Below, one piece after another: positions 16,023 to 26,487 of a stretch of 64,000 nt of DNA (position 1 is the first letter of the stretch; each line of letters opens with the position of its first letter). The notes under the pieces are model-generated. The model was not told the DNA's origin and did no database searches. It saw nothing but the letters and a program-made list of their open reading frames with translations. This DNA is from Burkholderiaceae bacterium (GTDB taxonomy: Bacteria > Pseudomonadota > Gammaproteobacteria > Burkholderiales > Burkholderiaceae_D), in NCBI GenBank assembly GCA_004298905.1, contig SCTK01000019.1, positions 1 through 64,000 on the forward strand, in the 5' to 3' direction. The position numbers were made by a program, and so were the translations under genes.

Positions 16023-18728
16023 ATGATGGAAAAAGAATATCAGCCACGTGCCCTTGAGAGCGCGGCACAAAGCCATTGGCAGGCCCGCGACGCCTATCGC
16101 GTCAGCGAAGACAAAAGCAAGAAAAAATTCTATGCCTGCTCGATGCTGCCCTACCCCAGCGGCAAGCTGCACATGGGCCATGTGCGCAATTACACGATCA
16201 ACGACATGCTCGCGCGCTACTTGCGCATGAACGGCTACAACGTGCTGATGCCGATGGGCTGGGATGCCTTCGGCCTGCCGGCGGAAAACGCGGCGATGAA
16301 AAATCAGGTGCCGCCCGCGCAATGGACCTATGAAAACATCGCCTACATGAAGAAGCAGATGCAGGCGCTCGGCCTGGCGATCGACTGGTCGCGCGAGATC
16401 GCTACCTGCACGCCGGAGTATTACAAGTGGAACCAGTGGCTGTTTTTGAAGATGCTGGAAAAAGGCATCGCCTATAAAAAGACGCAAGTGGTGAACTGGG
16501 ATCCGGTCGATCAAACCGTGCTCGCAAACGAACAGGTGATCGACGGCCGCGGCTGGCGCTCCGGCGCGCTGGTGGAACGAAAAGAGATTCCCGGTTACTA
16601 CTTCAACATCACCGGCTACGCGGAAGAGTTATTGAGCGCAGTCAGCAATCCCGAGGACAAAAGTTATCTGAGCGGCTGGCCCGAACGCGTGCGCCTGATG
16701 CAGGAGAACTGGATCGGCAAGAGCGAAGGCGTGCGCTTCGCCTTCCCGCATGACATCAAGGATGCCAATGGCCAACTGATTCAAGACGGCAAGCTGTACG
16801 TCTTCACCACCCGCGCCGACACCATCATGGGCGTGACCTTCTGCGCGGTCGCGCCAGAACACCCACTGGCAACACATGCTGCGCAGAACAATCCAGCCCT
16901 CGCTGCCTTCATCGAAGAATGCAAAACCGGCGGCAACACCGAGGCCGAGCTGGCCACGCAAGAAAAAAAAGGTCAGCGCACCGGTTTGTTTGTCACCCAT
17001 CCACTCACCAACGAACAAGTGGAAGTCTGGGTCGGCAACTATGTGCTGATGAGTTATGGCGATGGCGCGGTGATGGGTGTGCCAGCGCACGACGAACGCG
17101 ATTTTGCCTTTGCGAAAAAATACGGCTTGCCCATCAAGCAAGTGATTGAACGGTCGGCAGAAGCGTTCACCACGGAGTCCTGGCAAGACTGGTACGGCGA
17201 CAAAACCGTCGGCGTCTGCATCAACAGCGGCAAGTACGACGGCCTCAGCCACAAGGAAGCCGTCAATGCCATCGCCACCGACCTCGCGGCCAAAGGCCTG
17301 GGCGAAAAGAAAACCACCTGGCGTCTACGCGATTGGGGCATTTCACGCCAGCGTTACTGGGGTACGCCGATCCCGATCATTCATTGCGCATCGTGCGGCG
17401 ACGTACCCGTACCGGAAAAGGATTTGCCGGTCGTGCTGCCTGAAGATTGCGTACCCGATGGCAGCGGCAACCCGCTCAACAAGCGCAGCGATTTTCTCAA
17501 CGTCGCCTGCCCGAAATGCGGCAAACCAGCCAAGCGCGAAACCGACACGATGGATACCTTCGTCGATTCGTCCTGGTATTTCATGCGCTATTGCAACGCC
17601 GACAACGCCAACGCGATGGTGGACGAGCGCGCGCAACACTGGATGCCAATGGATCAATACATCGGCGGCATCGAGCACGCGATTCTGCATCTGCTGTATG
17701 CCCGCTTCTGGACCAAGGCGATGCGCGACATCGGCCTGATCAAAATTGATGAGCCGTTCACCAAACTGCTGACGCAAGGCATGGTGCTGAACCACATTTA
17801 TTCGCGCCGCACCGACAAGGGCGGCATCGAGTACTTCTGGCCGCATGATGTCGAAGATCAATTCGATGCCAACGGCAAGATCACTGGCGCAACACTGAAG
17901 AGCGATGGCTCGGTGGTGAACTACGAAGGCGTCGGCACGATGTCCAAGTCGAAGAACAACGGCGTCGATCCACAAGACTTGATCGACCAGTACGGTGCCG
18001 ACACCGCGCGCCTGTTCACCATGTTCGCCGCTCCACCCGAGCAGACGTTGGAATGGAACGATGCCGGTGTGGAAGGCGCGCATCGCTTCCTCAAGCGTGT
18101 CTGGGCTTTCTGTGCCGGAGAAGGCTATGCCGAGTTGATCGATGCAGAGACCAGCCACGTTGATTGGGGAAATCTCGATACCGAAGGACGCAGTTTTCGG
18201 CGTGAAGTCCACCTGATCTTGAAGCAAGCCACGTTCGACTATGATCGAATGCAATACAACACCGTAGTGTCGGCGGCAATGAAGCTGCTCAATACGATTG
18301 AGCGATTTGGAGGTAGCAGAGCATTTCGCCGATCAGATGCTCCGGACGACATTGCGCTGACAAATGTCGCGCGAAGGGCCGCGCTGAATCAGGCCGTGTC
18401 TATTCTGCTGCGTATTCTTTACCCCGCGTGCCCGCACATTACCCATATCCTCTGGCAACAACTCAGTTACGCCGACGCTTTGGGTGATCTGCTCGATGCC
18501 CCCTGGCCGCAGGTTGATGAAGCGGCGCTGGTGCAAGACGAGCTCGAACTGGTGGTGCAAGTCAACGGCAAGCTGCGCGGTTCGATTCTGGTCGCGCGCG
18601 AAGCCGACAAGGCCACCATCGAGCACAGCGCACTGGCCAATGAAAACGTGCAAAAATTCGTTGCCGGGCTCACGGTCAGAAAAGTGGTGATCGTGCCGGG
18701 CAAGCTGGTCAACATCGTCGCCGCCTGA
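16023..18728 (+). CDS. leuS: Leucine--tRNA ligase
   Basis: Class I synthetase charging tRNA-Leu. HMGH is at residues 50-53 and the second signature is TMSKS at about 639-643, with the essential second Lys kept. The CP1 editing domain and the zinc-knuckle region ([33 protein letters not shown] pattern) are intact. 901 aa counting the first of two adjacent ATG codons. Between about 18130 and 18440 arginine codons switch to CGA, AGA and AGG, unlike the CGC/CGT used elsewhere in the gene. Heads leuS-lptE-holA. Confidence 0.97.
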   Translation: MMEKEYQPRALESAAQSHWQARDAYRVSEDKSKKKFYACSMLPYPSGKLHMGHVRNYTINDMLARYLRMNGYNVLMPMGWDAFGLPAENAAMKNQVPPAQWTYENIAYMKKQMQALGLAIDWSREIATCTPEYYKWNQWLFLKMLEKGIAYKKTQVVNWDPVDQTVLANEQVIDGRGWRSGALVERKEIPGYYFNITGYAEELLSAVSNPEDKSYLSGWPERVRLMQENWIGKSEGVRFAFPHDIKDANGQLIQDGKLYVFTTRADTIMGVTFCAVAPEHPLATHAAQNNPALAAFIEECKTGGNTEAELATQEKKGQRTGLFVTHPLTNEQVEVWVGNYVLMSYGDGAVMGVPAHDERDFAFAKKYGLPIKQVIERSAEAFTTESWQDWYGDKTVGVCINSGKYDGLSHKEAVNAIATDLAAKGLGEKKTTWRLRDWGISRQRYWGTPIPIIHCASCGDVPVPEKDLPVVLPEDCVPDGSGNPLNKRSDFLNVACPKCGKPAKRETDTMDTFVDSSWYFMRYCNADNANAMVDERAQHWMPMDQYIGGIEHAILHLLYARFWTKAMRDIGLIKIDEPFTKLLTQGMVLNHIYSRRTDKGGIEYFWPHDVEDQFDANGKITGATLKSDGSVVNYEGVGTMSKSKNNGVDPQDLIDQYGADTARLFTMFAAPPEQTLEWNDAGVEGAHRFLKRVWAFCAGEGYAELIDAETSHVDWGNLDTEGRSFRREVHLILKQATFDYDRMQYNTVVSAAMKLLNTIERFGGSRAFRRSDAPDDIALTNVARRAALNQAVSILLRILYPACPHITHILWQQLSYADALGDLLDAPWPQVDEAALVQDELELVVQVNGKLRGSILVAREADKATIEHSALANENVQKFVAGLTVRKVVIVPGKLVNIVAA

Positions 18729-18755
18729 CAGGGCATTGAAAAACAAGAGGAAACC

Positions 18756-19262
18756 GTGAATCGTTCACTCCGCCGTTCGCTGTTACTGGGCCTGTGCGCT
18801 CTCTCGATTTCTGCCTGCGGCTTTCAGATGCGCGGCGCGGCGCAACTGCCGTTCAAAACCATTTACATGGCCAGCACCTCGCCCATGGCCATCGAATTGC
18901 GCCGCATTCTGCGCGCCAATGCCGACGTGCAATTTGTCGATGCGCCACAGGATGCCGAAGCCATCATCGAGATCGTCAACGAGCAGCGGCGCAAGGAAGT
19001 GCTGAGCCTGAACGCGCAAGGCCGCCCGCGCGAATACAAGCTGTTGCTGGATATAAATTTCCGTGTGCGCAACAACAAGGGGCAGGACCTCGCGCCCCCC
19101 GGCTTGTTGCAGCAAGCGCGCGAAATCAGTTTCAGCGACAATCAGGTGCTGGCGAAGGAAGCCGAGGAAGCCTTGCTGTACAACGATATGCAGAGCGATC
19201 TGGTGCAACAGATCTTGCGGCGGCTGTCGAATATCAAGACCTTGCCTGCGGCCGCTAAGTAA
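18756..19262 (+). CDS. lptE: LPS-assembly lipoprotein LptE
   Basis: Plug and partner of LptD that inserts lipopolysaccharide in the outer membrane. A lipoprotein signal ends in LSISAC (lipidated Cys21) followed by GFQMRG, typical of LptE. 168 aa. The GTG start is preceded by AAGAGGAAA. It lies between leuS and holA as in most betaproteobacteria. Confidence 0.93.
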   Translation: MNRSLRRSLLLGLCALSISACGFQMRGAAQLPFKTIYMASTSPMAIELRRILRANADVQFVDAPQDAEAIIEIVNEQRRKEVLSLNAQGRPREYKLLLDINFRVRNNKGQDLAPPGLLQQAREISFSDNQVLAKEAEEALLYNDMQSDLVQQILRRLSNIKTLPAAAK

Positions 19263-19273
19263 GCGTCAGTGCT

Positions 19274-20284
19274 GTGCAGCTCAAACCCGATCAACTCCCC
19301 CGCCATCTCACACAGTCGCTCGCGCCGCTGTATGTGGTGACCGGCGATGAACATCTGTTGGTGCAGGAAACGGTGGACAGCCTGCGCGCCGCTGCGCGGG
19401 CACAGGGTTTCAGCGAGCGCGAAGCCCTCACCGTCGCCGCGCATTTCGACTGGGGGCAATTGCAGGTTGCCAATCAATCGCTGTCGCTGTTTGGCGAGCG
19501 CAAACTGATCGAGCTGCGAATCCCCAGTGGCAAGCCTGGCAAGGAAGGCAGCCAGGCCTTACAACAGTATGTCAGCCGGCTGCACGGCGATACCCTCACA
19601 CTCATCAGCCTGCCGCGCCTGGATCGCGCCACCCGCGACGGCGCCTGGTTCGGCGCGCTGGCGCAGCACGGCGTGGTGATCGAAATCCCCGTCATCGAAC
19701 GCGCACAACTGCCGCAGTGGATCGCCGCCCGTCTCGCGCAACAACAGCAAAGTGCCAACATTGAGGCACTCGATTTCATCGCCGCCCGCGTCGAAGGCAA
19801 CCTGCTCGCCGCGCATCAGGAAATTCAGAAACTCGCGCTGCTCTATCCCACCGGAGAACTGAGCACGGCGCAAGTGCATGATGCCGTGCTCAACGTCGCG
19901 CGCTATGATGTTTTCAAACTCAGCGAAGCCATGCTCAGCGGCGACACCGCGCGCGTCACCCACATGCTCGACGGTCTGCGCGGCGAAGGCGAAGCGCCTG
20001 TGCTGGTGCTCTGGGCCATCACCGAAGAAATCCGCACCCTCGCCAGAATTCAGCAAGGCAAGCAACTCGGCCGCCCACTGCCACAACTATTGCGCGAGCA
20101 CCGTGTCTGGGGCGCGCGCGAACGTCTTGTCCCGGTCGCGCTCGGCAGAATCTCGTTCACCCGTCTCCGTCTCGCACTCGGACGTGCCGCCCAACTTGAT
20201 CGTGCGGTCAAGGGATTAAAAGTGACAACGCAGCACACCGATGTCTGGGTCGAACTGGAACGGTTAGCCTTGGCAATGTGCTGA
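19274..20284 (+). CDS. holA: DNA polymerase III subunit delta
   Basis: Clamp-loader subunit that opens the beta clamp. N-terminal PLYVVTGDEHLLVQE and the HolA pattern through FDWGQLQ...SLSLFGERKLIEL fit the family; the C-terminus has the collar helices. 336 aa from a GTG at 19274, 11 bases after lptE. The conserved order supports the assignment. Confidence 0.93.
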   Translation: MQLKPDQLPRHLTQSLAPLYVVTGDEHLLVQETVDSLRAAARAQGFSEREALTVAAHFDWGQLQVANQSLSLFGERKLIELRIPSGKPGKEGSQALQQYVSRLHGDTLTLISLPRLDRATRDGAWFGALAQHGVVIEIPVIERAQLPQWIAARLAQQQQSANIEALDFIAARVEGNLLAAHQEIQKLALLYPTGELSTAQVHDAVLNVARYDVFKLSEAMLSGDTARVTHMLDGLRGEGEAPVLVLWAITEEIRTLARIQQGKQLGRPLPQLLREHRVWGARERLVPVALGRISFTRLRLALGRAAQLDRAVKGLKVTTQHTDVWVELERLALAMC

Positions 20285-20314
20285 TACGAGGCTCACAGGG
20301 GCGTGCGCATAAAA

Positions 20315-20342
20315 AAGGCTGCCCGTTTGACAGGGCAGCCTT
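20315..20342 (-). terminator. Terminator of the minor-pilin operon
   Basis: Stem AAGGCTGCCC / GGGCAGCCTT with an eight-base loop; on the minus strand followed by six T. 17 bases past the pilY1 stop. May also stop holA transcripts. Confidence 0.85.
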
Positions 20343-20359
20343 GCATGGGCGGGAATCTG

Positions 20360-23300
20360 TTACTGAGTGATCAACTCGCGCCAGCTGAAGCGTTTGACCA
20401 CGCCTGACCCACTGCCCGTACCTACCTGGGTAGTCGTGACATTACCGCTACTATCGACAATGACGGCACGCATTTTCCCATCCGTCGTACGAATCAACCG
20501 GGGCGCCGTTGACAACGCGCCAGCAAAATAAACCGATGAACCCGTAATGCCGGGGACAGAAATATAGCCACCGGTAGCGTAGTTCAGCACGTTAAACCAG
20601 CTGCTCCCACCGGGCAGACAGGCATCGGAGCTTGGTATGTTGCTGGTAAAGGTCAGTATGCCTTGCCCTAATTGCGGATTGGTATTGACCCGTTCGCCCG
20701 TCGTTGGCAAGTCGATATACCAGCCTTTGTTAGCAGAAAAACTAACCGCATTGTTGCTCGCTTGACGCGTAGTCGCACTCAGACTAGAAAAAGACTGTGC
20801 TACCAGTTGGCTGCGGAGCGGAGAAATTGTTGCAGCGGTCATGTCGTCCACAATGCCATACATTGTCTGGGTTTGCGAAGTACCGACATCACTGGTACCC
20901 AAATACTGCCCGGTACCTACGAACACTGTTCGATAGTAAACCCCGCCTTGATATACCTTGCTGAGTTCCGGCTTGGTCGTGATTGGCTGAGGGCTGCCAC
21001 CACCATCAACCAGGGTAGTCAGCCGACTGACCGACCACGAGCTGGTATTGTTCCCGGACAAATCAAATCGCCAGAGGTTTCCATTCAAATCGCCGCCATA
21101 AACAAGGCTCGTTGTCGGATCAAGATCCGAATTCTCAACATAGGCACTAATCTGTGCCAGGCCGCTAGGGTTTGCGCTGCTCCCTACACCCGTTGATAGA
21201 TCCTTGATCAATGCCCCTGTAGCAGCATCCAGCACAAATAAATGCCCCTGACCATCACCGCCAGTCGTACTGCCGTTGTTGTAGCCAGATGTCACCAACA
21301 CGACCCAGCCCTTGGTGGTCTCGACAATGACTGGTTTTCCGAAGCTGTTGCCGATATTCTTGGCCACCGAACTGGACGTTGCGCTGTTGGGGAATTCCCA
21401 TAGCACTTTGGCAGCCGCATTGGCCTCACTCGCGGCCGTGGGCGTCGTCACATCAAGTGCATAATAACCACGACCGCCGTTATTCAAGCCGCCGACCAGA
21501 ATAGTTCCCCAGTTCGTTCCGCCGCCATGTGCACTTGAGGTGTTCTGGAAATCAACATCGTTCACCGTCGGCGTGCCGTCAACGTAGTATTTATGCGTAA
21601 AACCTGTCAGGCGGGTACGCTGGTTCAAGGTGGACAAGATCAGGTTCGGAATATAGGCCCAATTTTCAGCCCCTGTCGCCTCGGTAAATGCATGCAGCAT
21701 GCCATCGTTGCCACCCTGGAATACCACCTTGGTCCGGCTCGCCTGAGCCGTCTTGAACGTGGAATAATCGGTATCCACATAATTCGCGAGCGGGTTGCGA
21801 ACGACGACCGGCTCGGCGTTGATCAAATCTCCGAGTAGATGGATTCGTGTTCGATAGGTCGTTCCTTCCAGAGATCTGTCGCCACGCAAATAAGCCACCA
21901 CGTTGGCGCCATCGGTTGTGCTGGGTGTGTTCAACAAAGTCTGCTGCGCGCTACTGAGTTTTGTCGTGGTTCCCGCCGCAGTCGACTGAAATTGTATGCC
22001 CTGTCCCGTACCGGCTGTGCCTGAGTAGCTGACAATGTAGCGTGATGCCGGCGTCCGTGAGTCCAGCGCGCCGCGCGCATCAGGCGACCAGACCGGGGTC
22101 GCGGTATTAACGATACCCGTGGCTGGATCAATTGGATAGGCTTGCAAATCCCCGGTCCAGTCACCTGTGTTGAAAGTGCTCAAATAGGCACGATTATCGC
22201 CACTCGTCACAATCGGGTTGACCACCGCTATAGCCGCCGCGCTACCGGTATGAGAAACGATGGTATCCAGCGCAGCGGTCAACCCGCTCTGCAAGGCAGT
22301 CGGATCAGCCGCGCTGAAATACTGCCCATGTCCATTGACCGTTGCATGCCACAGATCGTCGATCGCAGTTGGATCATCTGCAGACGGCACGGGCCAGTCG
22401 ATCGCCCCGCTTTTCAGATTGGCCAAGGTCGTCGCGTTATACGTCAAACTACCATCTGCACCCATGCCAATGCCAAAGAACGCCACATGTTGCCAGGTGG
22501 CGGAATCGTCCACATTGCTATGCACATTGTCGGGCGCAGTACTGCCGGACGTCCTCAGATCGGTGACCCAGTATTTCATCGCCACATCGGCCAGCGTATC
22601 ACTGGTCGCCGTACTGCCTTCATAAAAGGGGCGGGGCCATGTCGCATTAGAGGTCAAGGCACCCCCCGAAACAGGATCGTTGGTCACTGGCTCCGGCAAA
22701 GTAGGTGCCGTCTTATCCTGATTTCCAACAGATACGTTAATCGAGTCATTCCAATAACCGTCTGTCGACAGAATATTGTAGTTGTCCTGGCAGGAATACT
22801 GGATTGGATCGACCGAACCTGAAGCCCCGGGCAACGTGCCCGTCTTGTAATACTCGCCAACCCGTCGCACGGCTTCCTGCAAGGGAGTACTGCCACCCGG
22901 CTGGATGGAAAAAAGCATGCTGTACCAGGTGGCCTTGTTGGCCGCATTGAAATCGGCGGTATTCAGGAAGTTGGCTCCCGATGTATTTTTGTTGCCCGAG
23001 TTATCGTTAATCGTATAAAAACCTACTCGATACGCGTCATTGAACCTGGAAAACGCCAAGGCCAGTGACGCCTTTGTCGCCATGATGCGCGTACGGTAAT
23101 AACTGTGCCAGATAATAAAGTTGGTGCGCTGGGCGGAAGGTACAGTCTGACAGGTAAAGTTGGCGTCGTCGTTGACGGTTGCATTGTCCCCTGGCGATTT
23201 CAGAATCAGGGATGCCCCGGCGTTATAGGTACAATAAAACGCTGCGGTGGCGCCGTTGCAGCCATATTCGTCAGCAGTAAAGGAAGTCGATATATCACGC

Positions 23301-23665
23301 GTTGAGGGTGTGGCGACATAACCGTCGACATAGGCATTAGGCCAGGCAGGCACTGTAAAGAGCGTACCATCCGCCTTCACCGGTACTGTATAGGTGACGT
23401 TCGGATTGTAGTACATGCGGTTGTAGGAACTCGATTTGTACGCGCTTTTGGTGCAATAGCTCCAGACCACATCGGGCATTTCCTGCCAAGCCATACTGCC
23501 GGAGTTATCCAGCGTATACATGATGTTCGGCTTGGCCAGGCTTTGTGCCCATATAGGAATATCGGCGAGATCTGTCGCATGCGCCGCAGAGAGAATCTGC
23601 ATCCAGCCGAACAAGATCAGAACCCCATGGGCAACTATTTTCCGCGTATTGTCTAAAGCATGCAT
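20360..23665 (-). CDS. pilY1: PilY1-type pilus tip protein / adhesin
   Basis: 1101 aa with a signal peptide (cleavage after AAHA30). The N-terminal half has a von Willebrand-like start with a MIDAS-type DNSGSM at 53-58. The C-terminal half is the PilC/PilY1 beta-propeller (GGNDGMLHAFTEATGAENWAYIP pattern; YGGDLNGNLWRFDL), the region that binds calcium in Pseudomonas PilY1. It primes type IV pilus assembly and mediates surface contact. The ATG follows AAGGAG at six bases. Last gene of the six-gene pilin operon. Confidence 0.93.
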   Translation of the reverse strand: MHALDNTRKIVAHGVLILFGWMQILSAAHATDLADIPIWAQSLAKPNIMYTLDNSGSMAWQEMPDVVWSYCTKSAYKSSSYNRMYYNPNVTYTVPVKADGTLFTVPAWPNAYVDGYVATPSTRDISTSFTADEYGCNGATAAFYCTYNAGASLILKSPGDNATVNDDANFTCQTVPSAQRTNFIIWHSYYRTRIMATKASLALAFSRFNDAYRVGFYTINDNSGNKNTSGANFLNTADFNAANKATWYSMLFSIQPGGSTPLQEAVRRVGEYYKTGTLPGASGSVDPIQYSCQDNYNILSTDGYWNDSINVSVGNQDKTAPTLPEPVTNDPVSGGALTSNATWPRPFYEGSTATSDTLADVAMKYWVTDLRTSGSTAPDNVHSNVDDSATWQHVAFFGIGMGADGSLTYNATTLANLKSGAIDWPVPSADDPTAIDDLWHATVNGHGQYFSAADPTALQSGLTAALDTIVSHTGSAAAIAVVNPIVTSGDNRAYLSTFNTGDWTGDLQAYPIDPATGIVNTATPVWSPDARGALDSRTPASRYIVSYSGTAGTGQGIQFQSTAAGTTTKLSSAQQTLLNTPSTTDGANVVAYLRGDRSLEGTTYRTRIHLLGDLINAEPVVVRNPLANYVDTDYSTFKTAQASRTKVVFQGGNDGMLHAFTEATGAENWAYIPNLILSTLNQRTRLTGFTHKYYVDGTPTVNDVDFQNTSSAHGGGTNWGTILVGGLNNGGRGYYALDVTTPTAASEANAAAKVLWEFPNSATSSSVAKNIGNSFGKPVIVETTKGWVVLVTSGYNNGSTTGGDGQGHLFVLDAATGALIKDLSTGVGSSANPSGLAQISAYVENSDLDPTTSLVYGGDLNGNLWRFDLSGNNTSSWSVSRLTTLVDGGGSPQPITTKPELSKVYQGGVYYRTVFVGTGQYLGTSDVGTSQTQTMYGIVDDMTAATISPLRSQLVAQSFSSLSATTRQASNNAVSFSANKGWYIDLPTTGERVNTNPQLGQGILTFTSNIPSSDACLPGGSSWFNVLNYATGGYISVPGITGSSVYFAGALSTAPRLIRTTDGKMRAVIVDSSGNVTTTQVGTGSGSGVVKRFSWRELITQ

Positions 23666-23712
23666 GATTAACTCCTTGATACATATCGGACGGCAAATGA
23701 CCGGGCCGCCCC

Positions 23713-24327
23713 TTAATAACTCACAATCACCTGAGAAAAACTGCTGGTGGATCGAGGCCCATCAATACGCACGGTGATGCGGTAATAAACGCTTGCAGCA
23801 TTCGTGAAAGACGAGTTGCCCATTACATTGCTACCGCCGCCACCAGCTGCATCTACCACGCAGCTGGCAGAGATATCGCTGATCGGCAAAGTACCTTGAC
23901 ACATACGCTCGACCACATAACGCACCGTATTGCCCGATACCGTGGTGGACTGAATGTTGTTCCAGTTAATGGCGGTGCCATCCGGCGCCTGCGGAGTGCC
24001 ATCTGTATTGAGCGGCAATATGGTTGGGTAATAGCGGCAGGCATTGGGATAGCTTGATGCCGGTGTACAACCCGCCGGATACTGGGCGTCGGCCGAGGCC
24101 GCCACGATCGTAGACAATTCAGTCAGCGCAGCTTCTGAGCCAACGTCACCCGATTGCAGCGCGGCTTTCTTGAACGCCAGATTACCGCTGATCAAGCTGT
24201 TGCCTTCCACCGAGCGCATCAGGGCCAGTCCGCCCAGGGTCATGGCGATCAGGACGATCAGGGCAATCAGCAAAACCACACCGTGCTGTCTGCGCGCGCG
24301 ATAAAAGGAAGGAGATATTTTTTTCAT
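23713..24327 (-). CDS. pilX: Minor pilin assembly protein PilX
   Basis: 204 aa. Class III leader ends in G before VVLLIALIVLIAMTLGGLAL; Glu5 is absent, as is common in PilX. The PilX N-terminal region (MRSVEGNSLISGNLAFKKAAL) is followed by a variable domain. Minor pilin that works with PilY1 at the tip. GGAG lies seven bases before the ATG; the gene starts three bases after pilW. Confidence 0.88.
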   Translation of the reverse strand: MKKISPSFYRARRQHGVVLLIALIVLIAMTLGGLALMRSVEGNSLISGNLAFKKAALQSGDVGSEAALTELSTIVAASADAQYPAGCTPASSYPNACRYYPTILPLNTDGTPQAPDGTAINWNNIQSTTVSGNTVRYVVERMCQGTLPISDISASCVVDAAGGGGSNVMGNSSFTNAASVYYRITVRIDGPRSTSSFSQVIVSY

Positions 24328-24330
24328 TGA

Positions 24331-25389
24331 TCAACTCCACGCCTTGAACCACACAACGTTGCGCAACGGCACGGTGCTCTGGTAAATCTTGTAACGGTAA
24401 TGTTGCTGGGTAGCCGACAGCGCAAACGCTGGGCCACCCGGCCATAACGTCAAGCTTGCTGGACTGACTGTGTTTTTTTCGTAATTTCCGCTTTGTGCGA
24501 CGATGGCGTAGCGTATCGCCATCACCTCTTTGGGTGACGCGGGTACCGTGGCGGAATCATCCCAAACGTCAATCACACCATCGTTGCCTACGTTGTCGCG
24601 TCCATAGTACGCGCGTAAGCCAACGATTCCACTGGCAATGGTCTGAGTGGTACCGGCAATCACATCAGTCATCATCAAGCTGCTGTTTTGCACGAAATAG
24701 TTGTGCTGTACAAACTGACCCACGTCAAACACTTGGGCGCCCGTCGTGTAGGTCGGGAAAGGGTTTGCCCCACCCGGCGGGTTGAAGTTGCAACAAGCGC
24801 CGGGATTGTGCTGCAGATCATAGCCAGGCGGATTCCCTCCGACCGGCTGCGCATCCTGACTCATTTGCGCAAGGCTGCAATCCTTGGGCGGCTGTGAGAC
24901 CACGACCATATCGCCACTCTTGATTCCCACGCCGACACCGACGTGAAACACGGCCGAAGAATTTGGCATGTCCTTGGTGATCGTGGCGGGCAGCCCGGCC
25001 ATGGCGCTGGCGCTATAAAGCACATTGATCTGGTCATTTGGATCGCTTCCCCCAGGAGGCGTCAGTGTTACCGGCAAGTTGGTAACGGTGAAATACTGGC
25101 TGCCCGCCGGCAATGCAGCGTTGTAGGCTTTGATTACGGTGCAATTGCTGAGCATCAAGCCCATGCCAGCCATGCGAATGTCGCGATCCAGAAAAAACGC
25201 GCTGAGCTGGCCACTCGATTGCGCATCGACAGTACTTGCAGAAGTACGCCGCTGCCCCTCGGAAAGTATATAAATCTGAGTCATCACCAGCACGGCGATC
25301 ATGCCGATCACGATCCCCACCATGGTCTCAATCAGGGTAACACCTTGGCTGTAGCGCAGGGAAGGCTGCAATAAAATCGATCTACGCAT
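24331..25389 (-). CDS. pilW: Minor pilin assembly protein PilW
   Basis: 352 aa with a prepilin peptidase site G-VTLIE and helix TMVGIVIGMIAVLVMTQIY, then SASTVDAQSSGQLSAFFLDRDIRMAGMG typical of PilW. The ATG at 25389 overlaps the pilV stop (TGATG) and has GGGAGG at a good distance; a GTG one codon earlier is less likely. A core minor pilin that initiates pilus assembly. Confidence 0.9.
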   Translation of the reverse strand: MRRSILLQPSLRYSQGVTLIETMVGIVIGMIAVLVMTQIYILSEGQRRTSASTVDAQSSGQLSAFFLDRDIRMAGMGLMLSNCTVIKAYNAALPAGSQYFTVTNLPVTLTPPGGSDPNDQINVLYSASAMAGLPATITKDMPNSSAVFHVGVGVGIKSGDMVVVSQPPKDCSLAQMSQDAQPVGGNPPGYDLQHNPGACCNFNPPGGANPFPTYTTGAQVFDVGQFVQHNYFVQNSSLMMTDVIAGTTQTIASGIVGLRAYYGRDNVGNDGVIDVWDDSATVPASPKEVMAIRYAIVAQSGNYEKNTVSPASLTLWPGGPAFALSATQQHYRYKIYQSTVPLRNVVWFKAWS

Positions 25390-25901
25390 CACAGACCTCC
25401 CACAATTTGAGTCGCTGCGACATAGTTATGCATGGAGCTGTCTTGCGGCGATTTCCAGCACACGGTCACCGTCACCTGTCCGGTAGCACCATTGGCCTGG
25501 ATTTGAAGTGAGCTTGCAGTTGAACCCGGCAAGCTGTCCAACACGGAGCCATAGCTCCCAACGCTGCCGATCCAGCCGGTTACATTGGCATTGCCGGAAG
25601 CGCCACCGGAAAAAGCGCAACTGGCCCCAGCGGAATTGTGTGTATACGAAGCCAGATTGACGCGTTTATCGGCCCACATCACACCAATGATCTGATCGGC
25701 GAGAAAAGCTGCGTCGGCGCGGTATTTTGCATCGCGCGAGCTCTCCATCGACTTTGCCTGCAAACCCACCAGCGCTAGAATACCCACGGCAAAAATCAGG
25801 ATCGATACCAGCACTTCGATCAGCACGTAACCGGATTGCGCCAGCGGCTTGGGCCACTTGATGGAAGTTGAGCGGAGGCGAGGGGTCATGGATCTTGTCA
25901 T
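25389..25901 (-). CDS. pilV: Minor pilin PilV
   Basis: About 170 aa. Prepilin site is SG-YVLIEVLVSILIFAVGILALVGLQ, with Glu5 kept but Tyr instead of Phe at +1. The segment SRDAKYRADAAFLADQIIG is typical of PilV. The start is unclear: GTG at 25916, ATG at 25901 or ATG at 25889 all leave a long leader and none has a good ribosome site; 25901, four bases after fimT, is chosen. Confidence 0.85.
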   Translation of the reverse strand: MTRSMTPRLRSTSIKWPKPLAQSGYVLIEVLVSILIFAVGILALVGLQAKSMESSRDAKYRADAAFLADQIIGVMWADKRVNLASYTHNSAGASCAFSGGASGNANVTGWIGSVGSYGSVLDSLPGSTASSLQIQANGATGQVTVTVCWKSPQDSSMHNYVAATQIVGGL

Positions 25902-25905
25902 GGCA

Positions 25906-26487
25906 TTAAAAGACACAGATACGTGGATCGGTAGCGACGATCACTGCCGGGTCGCACATCCGCACTGCCCCCCCTGGCGTAATCTCGATCTGCAATTTCC
26001 GGTAGGTCCCGGCAGGAGCGCTATCCAAGGTTATTTTCTGCATGGCCGGCACGACTGTCGTGGTGACTAACCCCAAGCCACTAAAAACCACCGAGGATTG
26101 TGCGGCTGCAGCTGCATCGACCGCCGCCACCGTCACCTGGGTCGCACCTTCAGCCGCGGAAAAGCCATCGATGCGGGCAGTGTCACAGGCCCCCGCAGGA
26201 GAAGTCGTACCCACCGTGACCACCGCCGCTGTGCCCGCACTGCTCAAGGCGCAACCCGAAGTGAGATTGGTCACCAGTGAAAACCGCACGGATGTATTAC
26301 GGCGAATCGCTTCGTTGCGCGCGGTTTGCAGGTTGCCCAGCATTTTCTCCGCAACCGAACGGATTTTCAGATTGCGCATCCAGGTTGCGAAACCCGGGGC
26401 AGCCATCGCAATAATGATGGCCAGAATGGTGATCGTGATCATGGTCTCGATCAGGGTAAAACCGCGCCGGGAGGATGGCCTCAACAT
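25906..26487 (-). CDS. fimT: GspH/FimT family minor pseudopilin
   Basis: 193 aa. Leader RRG-FTLIETMITITILAIIIAMAAPGFATWMRN, then SVAEKMLGNLQTARNEAIRRN, the hallmark of GspH/FimT. Contains clustered Ala/Val in a disulfide-bearing C-terminal domain. Overlaps the pilE end by seven bases. Minor pilin; FimT proteins of some species also bind DNA for uptake. Confidence 0.9.
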   Translation of the reverse strand: MLRPSSRRGFTLIETMITITILAIIIAMAAPGFATWMRNLKIRSVAEKMLGNLQTARNEAIRRNTSVRFSLVTNLTSGCALSSAGTAAVVTVGTTSPAGACDTARIDGFSAAEGATQVTVAAVDAAAAAQSSVVFSGLGLVTTTVVPAMQKITLDSAPAGTYRKLQIEITPGGAVRMCDPAVIVATDPRICVF

